A stretch of DNA of 20,150 bases, from assembly GCA_900546835.1 (NCBI GenBank), contig UREH01000022.1, positions 1 to 20,150 on the forward strand, read 5' to 3'. Position numbers and translations under genes: made by a program. Below the pieces are notes generated by a model. That model had not been told where the DNA came from. It did no database searches and was given only the letters and a program-made list of their open reading frames with translations. The stretch is from an uncultured Porphyromonadaceae bacterium (GTDB taxonomy: Bacteria > Bacteroidota > Bacteroidia > Bacteroidales > Muribaculaceae). Shown piece after piece: positions 1-7,383 of the stretch (the first letter of the stretch is position 1; every line of letters starts with the position of its first letter).

Positions 1-561
1 ATAAGAGACAGCATCATAGCCTGCCGCCCCGGTCATAAAATCAACACCACCTTCGCCAAGCAGATTCGTAAGGAAATCCAACGCCAGGAGCTTCAAGCCC
101 CGCTTTACAATCCCTCGGCAGCTCCGCTGATGGACATCAACGACATACGCGAGCACCTCCCCCACCGCTATCCGATGCTTCTTGTCGACAAAATCATCGA
201 CAAAGGTGAAAACTATATCGTAGGCGTCAAGAACATCACCGTCAACGAGCCGTTCTTCCAGGGTCACTTCCCGCAGGAACCCGTAATGCCGGGGGTACTG
301 CTCGTGGAGGCAATGGCACAGACCGGCGGCCTTCTTGTTCTCGGTACCGTCGACGAGCCGGAGCGTTATTCCACATACTTCATGAAGATAGACAACGTGA
401 AATTCCGCCAGAAGGTAGTGCCAGGCGACACGCTGCTCTTCCATGTATCATTCCTCACACCTCTGCGCCGCGGATGTGCTCTGATGAAGGGTGTCGCCTT
501 CGTAGGCGACAAGATTGTGTGTGAATGCGAGTTTATGGCCCAAATCGTTAAAAACAAGTAA
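1..561 (+). CDS. lpxC/fabZ: Bifunctional LpxC-FabZ (C-terminal part; 5' end outside window)
   Basis: The frame is open from base 1 and runs without a stop into FabZ, giving 186 visible residues. The first ~25 residues match the end of LpxC (UDP-3-O-acyl-GlcNAc deacetylase, the committed step of lipid A synthesis), with the CRPGHKIN stretch. From the Met at base 130 a complete FabZ hot-dog domain follows (3-hydroxyacyl-ACP dehydratase), with HRYPMLLVDK and the active-site region GHFPQEPVMPGVLLVEAMAQ carrying the catalytic His and Glu. Taking base 130 as an independent start would cut a fused protein in two; the LpxC-FabZ fusion is known in Bacteroidetes. The fusion joins enzymes drawing on the same 3-hydroxyacyl-ACP pool. 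lpxA follows after 12 bases, so the two are probably cotranscribed. The cytoplasmic location is from family knowledge. Confidence 0.95.
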   Translation: MRDSIIACRPGHKINTTFAKQIRKEIQRQELQAPLYNPSAAPLMDINDIREHLPHRYPMLLVDKIIDKGENYIVGVKNITVNEPFFQGHFPQEPVMPGVLLVEAMAQTGGLLVLGTVDEPERYSTYFMKIDNVKFRQKVVPGDTLLFHVSFLTPLRRGCALMKGVAFVGDKIVCECEFMAQIVKNK

Positions 562-573
562 TCTGACTTTGCA

Positions 574-1350
574 ATGAAACAACCCTTTGCATATATTCAC
601 CCCGCTGCTAAAATCCATCCGAGCGTAGTTATAGAGCCGTTCGTGACCATCGACCAGAATGTCGAGATCGGGGAAGGAACTCATATCGGTAGTAATGTTA
701 CCATAATGGAGGGTGCACGCATCGGAAAATACTGCAATATTTTCCCTGGAGCCGTAATCTCCGGGATTCCTCAGGATCTGAAATTCAAAGGCGAGGAAAC
801 AGTGGCAATCATCGGCGACCACACCACCCTTCGAGAATGCGTCACCGTAAACCGCGGCACAGCGTCGAAAGGTCTAACCAAAGTGGGTAGCAACTGCTTG
901 ATAATGGCTTATTCCCACGTGGCGCATGATTGCTCGATAGGCAACAACGTGATTATCTCCAATGCCACACAGATTGCCGGCGAGGTGCAGGTTGACGATT
1001 TCGCCGTTATCGGCGGTGGTTCGCTCATCCACCAGTTCTGCCATCTTGGCGCACACGTAATGATTCAGGGTGGCGCACGCATCAACAAGGACATCCCACC
1101 TTTTGTGAAAGCCGGACGTGATCCCATCGCCTATACGGGTGTAAACTCCATAGGCCTGCGCCGTCGCAACTTCACAAGCGAGCAAATTATGGCAATCCAG
1201 GAGGTTTACCGCTACCTCTATCTCTCACGACTCAATGTTTCCGACGCCGTAGACCGCATCGAGGCCGAAATACCCGCCACACGCGAACGCGATGAAATCA
1301 TCGAATTCATCCGCAATTCAAAACGAGGAATCGTACGCGGTTACGTATAA
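574..1350 (+). CDS. lpxA: Acyl-[ACP]-UDP-N-acetylglucosamine O-acyltransferase LpxA
   Basis: This 258-residue protein has the usual LpxA length. The first two thirds are hexapeptide repeats of a left-handed beta helix (IHPSVVIEP, IGEGTHIGSNV, IGKYCNIFPGAV). The catalytic His lies in the SHVAHDCSIGNN segment, followed by HQFCHLGAHVM and the family block GVNSIGLRRRNF; the C-terminus is alpha-helical. LpxA transfers a 3-hydroxyacyl chain from ACP to the 3-OH of UDP-GlcNAc, the first step of lipid A synthesis, in the cytoplasm. It begins 12 bases after lpxC-fabZ, which supplies the next enzyme of the pathway. The acyl-length preference cannot be read with certainty from the sequence. A strong hairpin 20 bases downstream probably ends the transcript. 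Confidence 0.96.
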   Translation: MKQPFAYIHPAAKIHPSVVIEPFVTIDQNVEIGEGTHIGSNVTIMEGARIGKYCNIFPGAVISGIPQDLKFKGEETVAIIGDHTTLRECVTVNRGTASKGLTKVGSNCLIMAYSHVAHDCSIGNNVIISNATQIAGEVQVDDFAVIGGGSLIHQFCHLGAHVMIQGGARINKDIPPFVKAGRDPIAYTGVNSIGLRRRNFTSEQIMAIQEVYRYLYLSRLNVSDAVDRIEAEIPATRERDEIIEFIRNSKRGIVRGYV

Positions 1351-1370
1351 AACCTGCCAAAAAAGACAAA

Positions 1371-1421
1371 ACATGCCGCATTCAGGCGATGCCCCCGTCA
1401 GCAGAGATGAATGCGGCATGT
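1371..1421 (+). terminator. Hairpin terminator between lpxA and rlmH
   Basis: Perfect 14-bp inverted repeat: ACATGCCGCATTCA at 1371-1384 pairs with 1408-1421 across a 23-base loop. A T-rich run (TATATTTTT, ending near 1433) follows, and an A-rich run precedes the stem, so it could work in both directions. It ends only 18 bases before the rlmH ATG, so rlmH is either fed by read-through or has a promoter that I cannot identify. Confidence 0.75.
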
Positions 1422-1439
1422 CTGTATATTTTTCCGAGG

Positions 1440-1916
1440 ATGAAAATCACACTTCTGACAGTCGGCAAGACCACCATACCATATGTGGCTGATGGAATCA
1501 ATGAATTCCTAAATCGGCTCAAACGGTTTTCTACACCGTTTGAGCTAAAGGTCGTTGCCGACGTGAAAACCTCACGCAAAGCTACCGAAATCGCTCAGAA
1601 ACAGGCTGAAGGAGAGGCGATTCTCGCCACGCTCAGTACTTCGGACATTCTTATTCTTCTCGACGAACGCGGCAATGAACTGACCTCACGCCAGTTTGCC
1701 GAGTATATCGAGCAAAAGGCTGTCGGCGGAGCAAAATCGCTCGTTTTCGCCGTAGGAGGCCCATACGGATTTTCCCCGGATGTCTACACCCGAGCCAACG
1801 GCAAAATCTCATTGTCAAGAATGACATTTCCCCACGAGCTCGTCCGCCTATTTTTCGTAGAACAGATTTATCGGGCCTTCACAATCTCCGCACATCTACC
1901 CTATCATCACGATTGA
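1440..1916 (+). CDS. rlmH: 23S rRNA (pseudouridine-1915-N3)-methyltransferase RlmH
   Basis: This is a SPOUT-fold methyltransferase of 158 residues, the usual RlmH length. It begins MKITLLTVGKT, has the SAM-binding trefoil-knot segment VFAVGGPYGF and the C-terminal block SLSRMTFPHELVRLFFVEQIYRAF, and ends in LPYHHD, typical of the family. RlmH methylates pseudouridine 1915 in helix 69 of 23S rRNA on assembled 70S ribosomes. I chose the ATG at 1440: an in-frame ATG at 1389 would add 17 residues that lie inside the terminator hairpin and do not belong to the family. Forty bases separate it from the next gene, with no evident promoter. Confidence 0.95.
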   Translation: MKITLLTVGKTTIPYVADGINEFLNRLKRFSTPFELKVVADVKTSRKATEIAQKQAEGEAILATLSTSDILILLDERGNELTSRQFAEYIEQKAVGGAKSLVFAVGGPYGFSPDVYTRANGKISLSRMTFPHELVRLFFVEQIYRAFTISAHLPYHHD

Positions 1917-1956
1917 CTCCATAGATTATACCATTCATTCATAACAAGCACACCCC

Positions 1957-3015
1957 ATGAAAGCTCACATTGCCATTTCGATTCTAAACAGCCTGCTGCT
2001 CACTACGACAGCCCTCACAGCCCGTGCCGCCGAGGAAAGCATTGCCGACCACACGCCTGCAACAACCACAGGCGTCATAGCCCTCGGGCCGACCGACACT
2101 CATTTCAACATCTCCACGCTTTGGGAAAAACAGTTTTCCAACGACGACGCAAATCAGGATCTTATGTCAATGGCCGTGAGTGCAGGCAATATTTTCATCG
2201 GATTGGTTTACTATGACGCCATAGACGACCGCAAAGGGAATCTCTTTATCCGGGAATTCAATACAACAACCGGCGAAGAGACTGATTTCACACTTTTGCT
2301 CCCTGAGAAACAAGCAGGTCATATCTACAGCAATCCCATCGTATTCAACGATGAATCCGAAGCCTTATATTGGGGTTGGGTGGTCCAGGATGAGGCAAAC
2401 AAAGCCGCCGAGCAATTACAAATCTTCAGTATTGATGCTACTCAAACTACATACTCTTTCGTAAAAGCCCATGACATCGGAGTACTGACAACCGCCTTCA
2501 CCGGCTTATATCTGGAATCTATCGACAACGTCAGAGGCTCAATCGCCGACAATACCGAAGAAATGCGCTTCCTTTTTGCCGACAATGCAAACGGGAGTAT
2601 TCGTCAGTATCTCATTTTCATCAAAAACGACGACTTCCGTTCGGTAGAGATACCAATTGCAGAAGGGACCCGACGCAATACATCAGATCACCAGTCTATC
2701 ACATGGCATCCTTCAAAAGATGACATCTTCGCCATACACGATTATTGCAATAACTCAAAAACATATCATTCTCCCCGGGTTTTTCAAGCCTCTTATTCAA
2801 ATTCCAAATGGTCTGTAAGCCAATTCGAGGGTCGAATCGAGACTGATGAAATGTTAAATTCCAGAGCAGAGAATGCTCATGACACCTATACAGGAAATGC
2901 TTATTGCCTGGGCATACATGCATTTGAGCATCAAGGGAATCCGATGTTGATAATCCCCGTAGTCAATTCCAACAATAAATCTCAGTTTCAGCTTGCAAGC
3001 TGGCCGGAGACGTAA
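1957..3015 (+). CDS. Secreted protein of unknown function, N-terminal fragment
   Basis: This 352-residue frame starts with a clear signal peptide (Lys-2, a hydrophobic stretch ISILNSLLLTTTALTA, likely cleavage after ARAA) and no lipobox Cys, so the product should be exported rather than lipid-anchored. The mature part is rich in beta-strand-like segments with recurring aromatic and Asp/Asn-rich turns (LYWGWVVQDEAN, IRQYLIFIKNDDF, SITWHPSKDDIFAIHD), which suggests a beta-propeller or beta-sandwich; this fold is inferred. I recognise no family or catalytic motif. It ends at a TAA in mid-domain (SWPET) with the same frame continuing, so it lacks the C-terminal sorting domain found in the next frame. 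Codon choice looks more AT-rich than in the flanking housekeeping genes. Confidence 0.65.
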   Translation: MKAHIAISILNSLLLTTTALTARAAEESIADHTPATTTGVIALGPTDTHFNISTLWEKQFSNDDANQDLMSMAVSAGNIFIGLVYYDAIDDRKGNLFIREFNTTTGEETDFTLLLPEKQAGHIYSNPIVFNDESEALYWGWVVQDEANKAAEQLQIFSIDATQTTYSFVKAHDIGVLTTAFTGLYLESIDNVRGSIADNTEEMRFLFADNANGSIRQYLIFIKNDDFRSVEIPIAEGTRRNTSDHQSITWHPSKDDIFAIHDYCNNSKTYHSPRVFQASYSNSKWSVSQFEGRIETDEMLNSRAENAHDTYTGNAYCLGIHAFEHQGNPMLIIPVVNSNNKSQFQLASWPET

Positions 3016-3018
3016 CAA

Positions 3019-3453
3019 ATGACCGAAACAAAACATCTCGCTCTGCTTCCGGAAACCCCATTTCATATACAAGGGACCCAATTCAATAATCTTCGCCAGC
3101 TTATCAAGACCGAGAAAGTAACACCGAAAGCGACTTCTCGTGCCGATATCAGCGAACCGGAGACGCGCCTGTATATTTTCTCTCCCAGCGCTGGCATAGC
3201 CGCTTACTCCATCGGCTCGAAAGTAGTTGGCACGGGTATTGATAACATCTCCGGCGGAACTCCGGCTTTCCATATATCCGACCATTCCCTGTATGTGAGT
3301 CCTACGGCCGATTCCGAAGCAATAATTACCGATACTCAGGGGCGAACCGTTCTTCGAGCTTCCATACATGATGGCTATGCCGATCTTTCGCCACTCAGCA
3401 GCGGCCTTTACATCATACGAGTGGGTCAACATACGGCTAAAATCGCTTTATAA
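3019..3453 (+). CDS. T9SS-like C-terminal fragment of the interrupted secreted protein
   Basis: This 144-residue frame is in phase with the preceding one and begins one codon after its stop. It has no signal peptide, so alone it would stay in the cytoplasm. Residues ~50-144 look like a Bacteroidetes Por secretion tail: short beta strands, the signature ITDTQGRTVLRA, then LSPLSSGLYIIRV and a final basic/hydrophobic strand (TAKIAL). In the family this domain directs a protein through the type IX secretion system. Whether the ATG at 3019 is ever used is unknown; it is more likely the tail of one broken gene. murI starts 10 bases downstream. Confidence 0.6.
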   Translation: MTETKHLALLPETPFHIQGTQFNNLRQLIKTEKVTPKATSRADISEPETRLYIFSPSAGIAAYSIGSKVVGTGIDNISGGTPAFHISDHSLYVSPTADSEAIITDTQGRTVLRASIHDGYADLSPLSSGLYIIRVGQHTAKIAL

Positions 3454-3463
3454 AATATTAGAT

Positions 3464-4357
3464 ATGATCACCTCTGAATCCGGGCCCATCGGAATCTTCG
3501 ATTCCGGCTACGGCGGCCTTACCATCCTCAAGGAAATACGCCGCACGCTCCCTGCCTACGATTACATATATCTCGGCGACAACGCCCGCGCCCCTTATGG
3601 CACCCGCTCGTTTGATGTCGTTTACCGCTTCACGCTTGAATCTGTTCGCTATCTTTTCAGCCGCGGCTGCCGCCTGGTAATACTCGCTTGCAATACCGCT
3701 TCAGCCAAGGCATTGCGAACCATCCAGCAGCATGACCTGCCGGGAATCGACCCCTCGCGAAGAGTTCTCGGCGTAATCCGTCCGACGGTGGAACAGCTCG
3801 GCGTACTTTCCAAGTCGGGCCATATAGGCATTTTCGCCACACCGGGAACCATTCAGAGCGAGAGCTACAATATGGAGATTGCCAAACTATATCCGGGATT
3901 CGTCACTGTAGGGCACGCATGCCCGATGTGGGTACCGCTCATCGAAAACGGAGAAGCCGACCGTCCCGGTGCCGATTATTTCGTGAAACAGGAGGTTGAC
4001 CGGCTTCTTGCAAAAGACTCCGACATAGACACCATAATTCTGGCGTGCACCCACTACCCTCTGCTTATAAATAAAATCCGCCAATACGTGCCCGAAGGCA
4101 TACGGCTGGTGACGCAGGGGGAAATCGTTGCGGAAAGTCTCGCCTCCTACCTGAAGCGCCATACCGACCTCGAACGACGCCTACACAAGGCCACATCGCC
4201 CGATAGCGGAATGAAATTCATCCTTCCGGGAGCGCCCCTCCAGACTGATAATACCGGCAGCTGCGAGTTCATCACCACCGAGAATTCTATAAAATTCTCC
4301 CAGATGGCCAGCCTGTTTCTCGGACGTCCCGTGACAGCCACCAGCATTGAAATCTGA
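3464..4357 (+). CDS. murI: Glutamate racemase MurI
   Basis: This 297-residue cytoplasmic racemase makes D-glutamate for peptidoglycan. All hallmarks are visible: IGIFDSGYGGLT (catalytic Asp-Ser), YLGDNARAPYG, the first catalytic Cys in ILACNTASAKA and the second in IILACTHYPLL. I use the ATG at 3464, which places the IGIFDSG motif ~10 residues in, as in the family. An upstream in-frame ATG at 3368 would add 32 residues overlapping the secreted-protein fragment and unlike MurI. prmC starts 12 bases downstream. Confidence 0.96.
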   Translation: MITSESGPIGIFDSGYGGLTILKEIRRTLPAYDYIYLGDNARAPYGTRSFDVVYRFTLESVRYLFSRGCRLVILACNTASAKALRTIQQHDLPGIDPSRRVLGVIRPTVEQLGVLSKSGHIGIFATPGTIQSESYNMEIAKLYPGFVTVGHACPMWVPLIENGEADRPGADYFVKQEVDRLLAKDSDIDTIILACTHYPLLINKIRQYVPEGIRLVTQGEIVAESLASYLKRHTDLERRLHKATSPDSGMKFILPGAPLQTDNTGSCEFITTENSIKFSQMASLFLGRPVTATSIEI

Positions 4358-4369
4358 CGTGCCCTCAAT

Positions 4370-5281
4370 ATGTCAACCATGAATAGCGATATATCTCCCG
4401 AGGAGTATAAAGAGCGGCCTCTCTACCTCGAGCAAAGAGCCATAGTCGAAGCTCTTTCGCCAAAATACGGCGAAGGAGAAGCCCGCGCCATGGCCCACAT
4501 CATTTTCGAGCAACTGAAAGGATGGTCGCCTACCGACATAGCCATACGTGCCAACGAACCTGTCAGCGGATTCCTGCACCAACAGATTCTCAGCGTGGTA
4601 GAGCGTATCCTCGCCGACGAACCTATTCAATATATCTTTGGCGTAGCCGATTTCTATGGTATGAAGTTGAGCATAAATCCGGCGGTGCTCATTCCTCGAC
4701 CGGAGACAGCCGAGTTGGTGGACATCATAGTGAAGGAAAATCCATCGAAAGACCTCCGCGTAGTGGATTTCGGCACCGGGAGCGGGTGCATCGCCATTGC
4801 GCTCGCGCGCAATCTTCTTTTCCCGGAAGTCACAGCCGTTGACCTGAGCCCCGCAGCTCTCGCTACCGCCCGCGACAATGCCAAACGGCTTTTCGCCCGC
4901 ATCACATTCGTGGAAGCCGATATCCTCGCGCTGAATGAATCCACCCCTGCATCGCTCGCCGGAAGTTTCGATATAATCGTAAGTAATCCTCCGTATATCG
5001 CCGAGAGTGAAAAATCAACGATGGAAGCAAACGTGCTTCTTCACGAGCCTGCAACGGCATTGTTTGTGCCCGACAGCGACCCGCTGCGCTTTTACCGCTC
5101 CATAATCGATTACGCTGTAGTTCATCTTTCCCCAGCCGGCACGATATACTTTGAGATTAACCCGCTTTTCGTCAACCAACTTGCCGACATAGCCGCCGCG
5201 AAAGGGTTCTCTGCAGCCATACATCTCGACAGCTTCGGCCGACGCCGTTTTGCCGTACTCAAAAAGAAGAGCGAAAACTGA
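4370..5281 (+). CDS. prmC: Peptide chain release factor N5-glutamine methyltransferase PrmC
   Basis: This 303-residue SAM-dependent methyltransferase methylates the Gln of the GGQ motif in release factors RF1 and RF2. An N-terminal helical domain (~1-105) is followed by a Rossmann-type domain with the SAM motif VVDFGTGSGCIAIALA and the substrate-binding NPPY motif (IIVSNPPYIAES). An alternative ATG lies three codons downstream at 4379; the sequence does not decide between them. The protein is somewhat longer than the ~280 residues typical of the family because of its N-terminus. It is closely spaced after murI (12 bases) and before recX (29 bases). Confidence 0.95.
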   Translation: MSTMNSDISPEEYKERPLYLEQRAIVEALSPKYGEGEARAMAHIIFEQLKGWSPTDIAIRANEPVSGFLHQQILSVVERILADEPIQYIFGVADFYGMKLSINPAVLIPRPETAELVDIIVKENPSKDLRVVDFGTGSGCIAIALARNLLFPEVTAVDLSPAALATARDNAKRLFARITFVEADILALNESTPASLAGSFDIIVSNPPYIAESEKSTMEANVLLHEPATALFVPDSDPLRFYRSIIDYAVVHLSPAGTIYFEINPLFVNQLADIAAAKGFSAAIHLDSFGRRRFAVLKKKSEN

Positions 5282-5310
5282 TCCGATCACCACCACCTCG
5301 TCCCTATACG

Positions 5311-5799
5311 ATGAAAAATAAAATACAACTCACCCCGGAGAACGCCCTGACGCGCCTGCAGGACATATGCTCGCGCTCGGAACACTCCGAAGGCGAGTTG
5401 CGCGAAAAAATGTGGCAATGGGGAATCAAACCGGAGGATGCCACGAAAATCATCGTTCGGCTGCGTGAAGATAAATTTGTCGACGACCGTCGGTTTGCTT
5501 CAGCTTACTGCAGGCAAAAACTTTTTTTCTCCCATTGGGGTAAGAAAAAGATTGCATTGAGCCTCGCCGCGAAACGCGTGGACCGCGCCATTATCTCCGA
5601 CACGCTTGCTGAAATCGACCCGGTCGATTATCAGGATATATTGCTCTCGGCCATGCGTACGCGCGCACGCCAGATTAAAGAGGGAAATACCTATGAGGGC
5701 CGTACACGCCTCTACCGCGCTATGCTTTCACGAGGGTTCGAAAGCCAGCTCATAGGGATGATAATACGAAATCCGGAATCGGGGCTATGGAATTTCTGA
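5311..5799 (+). CDS. recX: Regulatory protein RecX
   Basis: This 162-residue, basic, helical protein has the RecX repeat pattern: an N-terminal three-helix unit with the 'SEGELREKM' type start, then the signature LREDKFVDDRRFASAYCRQK, and a further helical repeat (KKIALSLAAKRVDRAIISDTL). RecX binds RecA filaments and limits recombination and SOS activity. recA is not in the window, so regulation is probably in trans. Its last 13 bases overlap comF, which suggests translational coupling. Confidence 0.9.
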   Translation: MKNKIQLTPENALTRLQDICSRSEHSEGELREKMWQWGIKPEDATKIIVRLREDKFVDDRRFASAYCRQKLFFSHWGKKKIALSLAAKRVDRAIISDTLAEIDPVDYQDILLSAMRTRARQIKEGNTYEGRTRLYRAMLSRGFESQLIGMIIRNPESGLWNF

Positions 5800-6473
5800 G
5801 AAACCTGCTATCTGTAATCTTTCCTCAGGTGTGCGAAGTCTGCGGCCGGGCGCTTGTAGACGGCGAAAAACATCTGTGCCTGCAATGTATGGCCTCAATG
5901 CCCCGCCTCCACTACCATATTTCGCCGGAGAATTCGTTTGTGCGCCGCATGGCGGCAGCAAAAATCGACAGGGTGGCTGTAATGTTCCCTTACGTAAAAG
6001 GCAACGAATACGCCTCGCTCATTCAGAAAGCCAAATATAATCATAGACCCGAAATCGACGAGTATCTTGCTGAATGCTTCGCACATCAACTCGGCGCAGA
6101 TTATTTCCGCGGCATCGACATGGTGATGGCCGTACCGATGCACTGGCGTAAACGGCTCATACGCGGCTTCAATCAGACCGACTATATCGCACACGCAATA
6201 AGCAAAACCACAGGTATACCCGTTGGCCGGAATCTTATCGCTGCCAGAGGCCACACCTCCCAGACACGTAAGGGCGCCATAGGTCGCCTGCTCAACACAC
6301 GATTCATATTCGACGTTGTCGACGCCGACCTGCTATGCGGCAAACATATTCTTCTCGTCGACGACGTGATTACAACAGGCGCCACCATTCTCGCGTGTGC
6401 CGATACTCTCCGGAAGTTCGCTCCGACGGTGAACATAAGCATCCTGGCACTTGCCAAAGCACGACAAAGCTAA
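5787..6473 (+). CDS. comF: ComF family phosphoribosyltransferase-like protein
   Basis: This 228-residue protein has an N-terminal zinc-binding double Cys pair (CEVCGRAL and CLQCMASM, residues ~12-38) and a C-terminal phosphoribosyltransferase fold with the PRPP-binding motif ILLVDDVITTGATI near residue 190. ComF proteins are needed for DNA uptake in naturally competent bacteria and are linked to ssDNA handling (PriA/helicase partners in some species); the role in Bacteroidetes is unproven. The ATG overlaps the end of recX by 13 bases. A DNA-processing role would fit that neighbour, but this is inference. Confidence 0.92.
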   Translation: MEFLRNLLSVIFPQVCEVCGRALVDGEKHLCLQCMASMPRLHYHISPENSFVRRMAAAKIDRVAVMFPYVKGNEYASLIQKAKYNHRPEIDEYLAECFAHQLGADYFRGIDMVMAVPMHWRKRLIRGFNQTDYIAHAISKTTGIPVGRNLIAARGHTSQTRKGAIGRLLNTRFIFDVVDADLLCGKHILLVDDVITTGATILACADTLRKFAPTVNISILALAKARQS

Positions 6474-6480
6474 ACGACAA

Positions 6481-7368
6481 ATGTGGATAATACTTGCCAT
6501 TGCATCGGCCCTCGGACTGGGCTTTTACGACATCTCAAAAAAACTATCGCTGAAGGCCAATAACGTTCCCGCCGTATTGCTTCTCAACACGCTCTTCTGC
6601 GCGCTGCTGATGCTCCCGGTGGTGGCAGTCAAGGCAGCCGGAGGCAACTGGGGAATGAACAATTCCCTCGCCGGCCATGGGCTTATCCTCATTAAATCGA
6701 TGATAGTGCTCAGCTCATGGCTGATGGGATATTTCAGCATAAAGCATCTTCCGCTCACAATCGCCGGGCCAGTCAATGCGTCGCGTCCGGTAATGGTGCT
6801 TGTAGGTGCCCTTCTTATTTTCGGCGAACGTCTCAACCTCCTGCAGTGGGGTGGCGTGGCACTCGGTTTTTTCTCGCTCTTCTTTATCAGCCGTCTCGGC
6901 GCCAGGGAGGGGTTCTCATTCAAGCACAGCAAATGGCTTTGGATGAGTATAGGAGCGGCGGTTATGGGAGCTGTCAGCGCCTTATACGACAAGTATCTGC
7001 TTCAACGCTTCGAGCCGCTTGAAGTGCAGGGCTGGTATACAATCTATCAACTAATAATCATGGGCGTAACAATGGCCGTGATTATGAAAGCGTGGCATCA
7101 GCCCACGGTGTTCATATGGAAATGGAGTATATTGTTCATCTCCATATTTCTTACAGGGGCTGATCTCTGCTATTTCTATGCCCTATCGCAACCGGACGCC
7201 ATGATTGCCGTTGTGTCGATGATACGCCGCGGCAGCGTGATAGTATCGTTTTTCTACGGCGTGATATTCCTGCATGAGAAAGACGTCAAGGCAAAGACTA
7301 TAGACCTTTGCGTACTCCTTATCGCACTCGGGCTGCTTGTCGCAGGGAGTGCCGCCGGAAGCGACTGA
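6481..7368 (+). CDS. EamA/DMT-superfamily transporter
   Basis: This 295-residue integral membrane protein has about ten hydrophobic segments in two homologous halves, typical of the EamA (drug/metabolite transporter) family: for example IILAIASALGLGFYDISKK at the N-terminus, IAGPVNASRPVMVLVGALLI in the first half, and CVLLIALGLLVAGSAAG at the end. The substrate cannot be inferred. I start at the ATG at 6481, seven bases after the comF stop. A TTG start at 6451 would overlap comF and add ten charged residues not needed by the family. The stop lies 15 bases from the convergent feoAB stop, with no clear terminator between them. Confidence 0.88.
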   Translation: MWIILAIASALGLGFYDISKKLSLKANNVPAVLLLNTLFCALLMLPVVAVKAAGGNWGMNNSLAGHGLILIKSMIVLSSWLMGYFSIKHLPLTIAGPVNASRPVMVLVGALLIFGERLNLLQWGGVALGFFSLFFISRLGAREGFSFKHSKWLWMSIGAAVMGAVSALYDKYLLQRFEPLEVQGWYTIYQLIIMGVTMAVIMKAWHQPTVFIWKWSILFISIFLTGADLCYFYALSQPDAMIAVVSMIRRGSVIVSFFYGVIFLHEKDVKAKTIDLCVLLIALGLLVAGSAAGSD

Positions 7369-7383
7369 CCCCGGCGAAAACAA

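Larger units (their letters stand above)
1957..3453 (+). pseudogene. Secreted protein gene with T9SS-like sorting domain, interrupted by an in-frame TAA
   Basis: The two reading frames at 1957-3015 and 3019-3453 are in the same phase and are separated only by TAA (3013-3015) and one CAA codon. Read through, they give one protein of ~498 residues with an N-terminal signal peptide and a C-terminal Por-type tail, the usual layout of a T9SS substrate. The likely reading is a nonsense mutation in a single gene (or a base error). The halves are described separately below. Confidence 0.7.

Noticed and set aside
3368..3463. Longer MurI starting at 3368
   Set aside because: The 32 extra residues overlap the secreted-protein fragment and precede the conserved N-terminal IGIFDSG motif without family support.
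6482..6490. Perfect DnaA box TGTGGATAA at the start of the EamA gene
   Set aside because: A single 9-mer inside a coding region with no second box or AT-rich element nearby; one such hit in 20 kb is not surprising.
7353..7376. Hairpin CGCCGG / CCGGCG between the convergent EamA and feoAB genes
   Set aside because: Only 6 bp, with A residues rather than T after it on the + strand and no T-run after it on the - strand, so it is unlikely to be a terminator.
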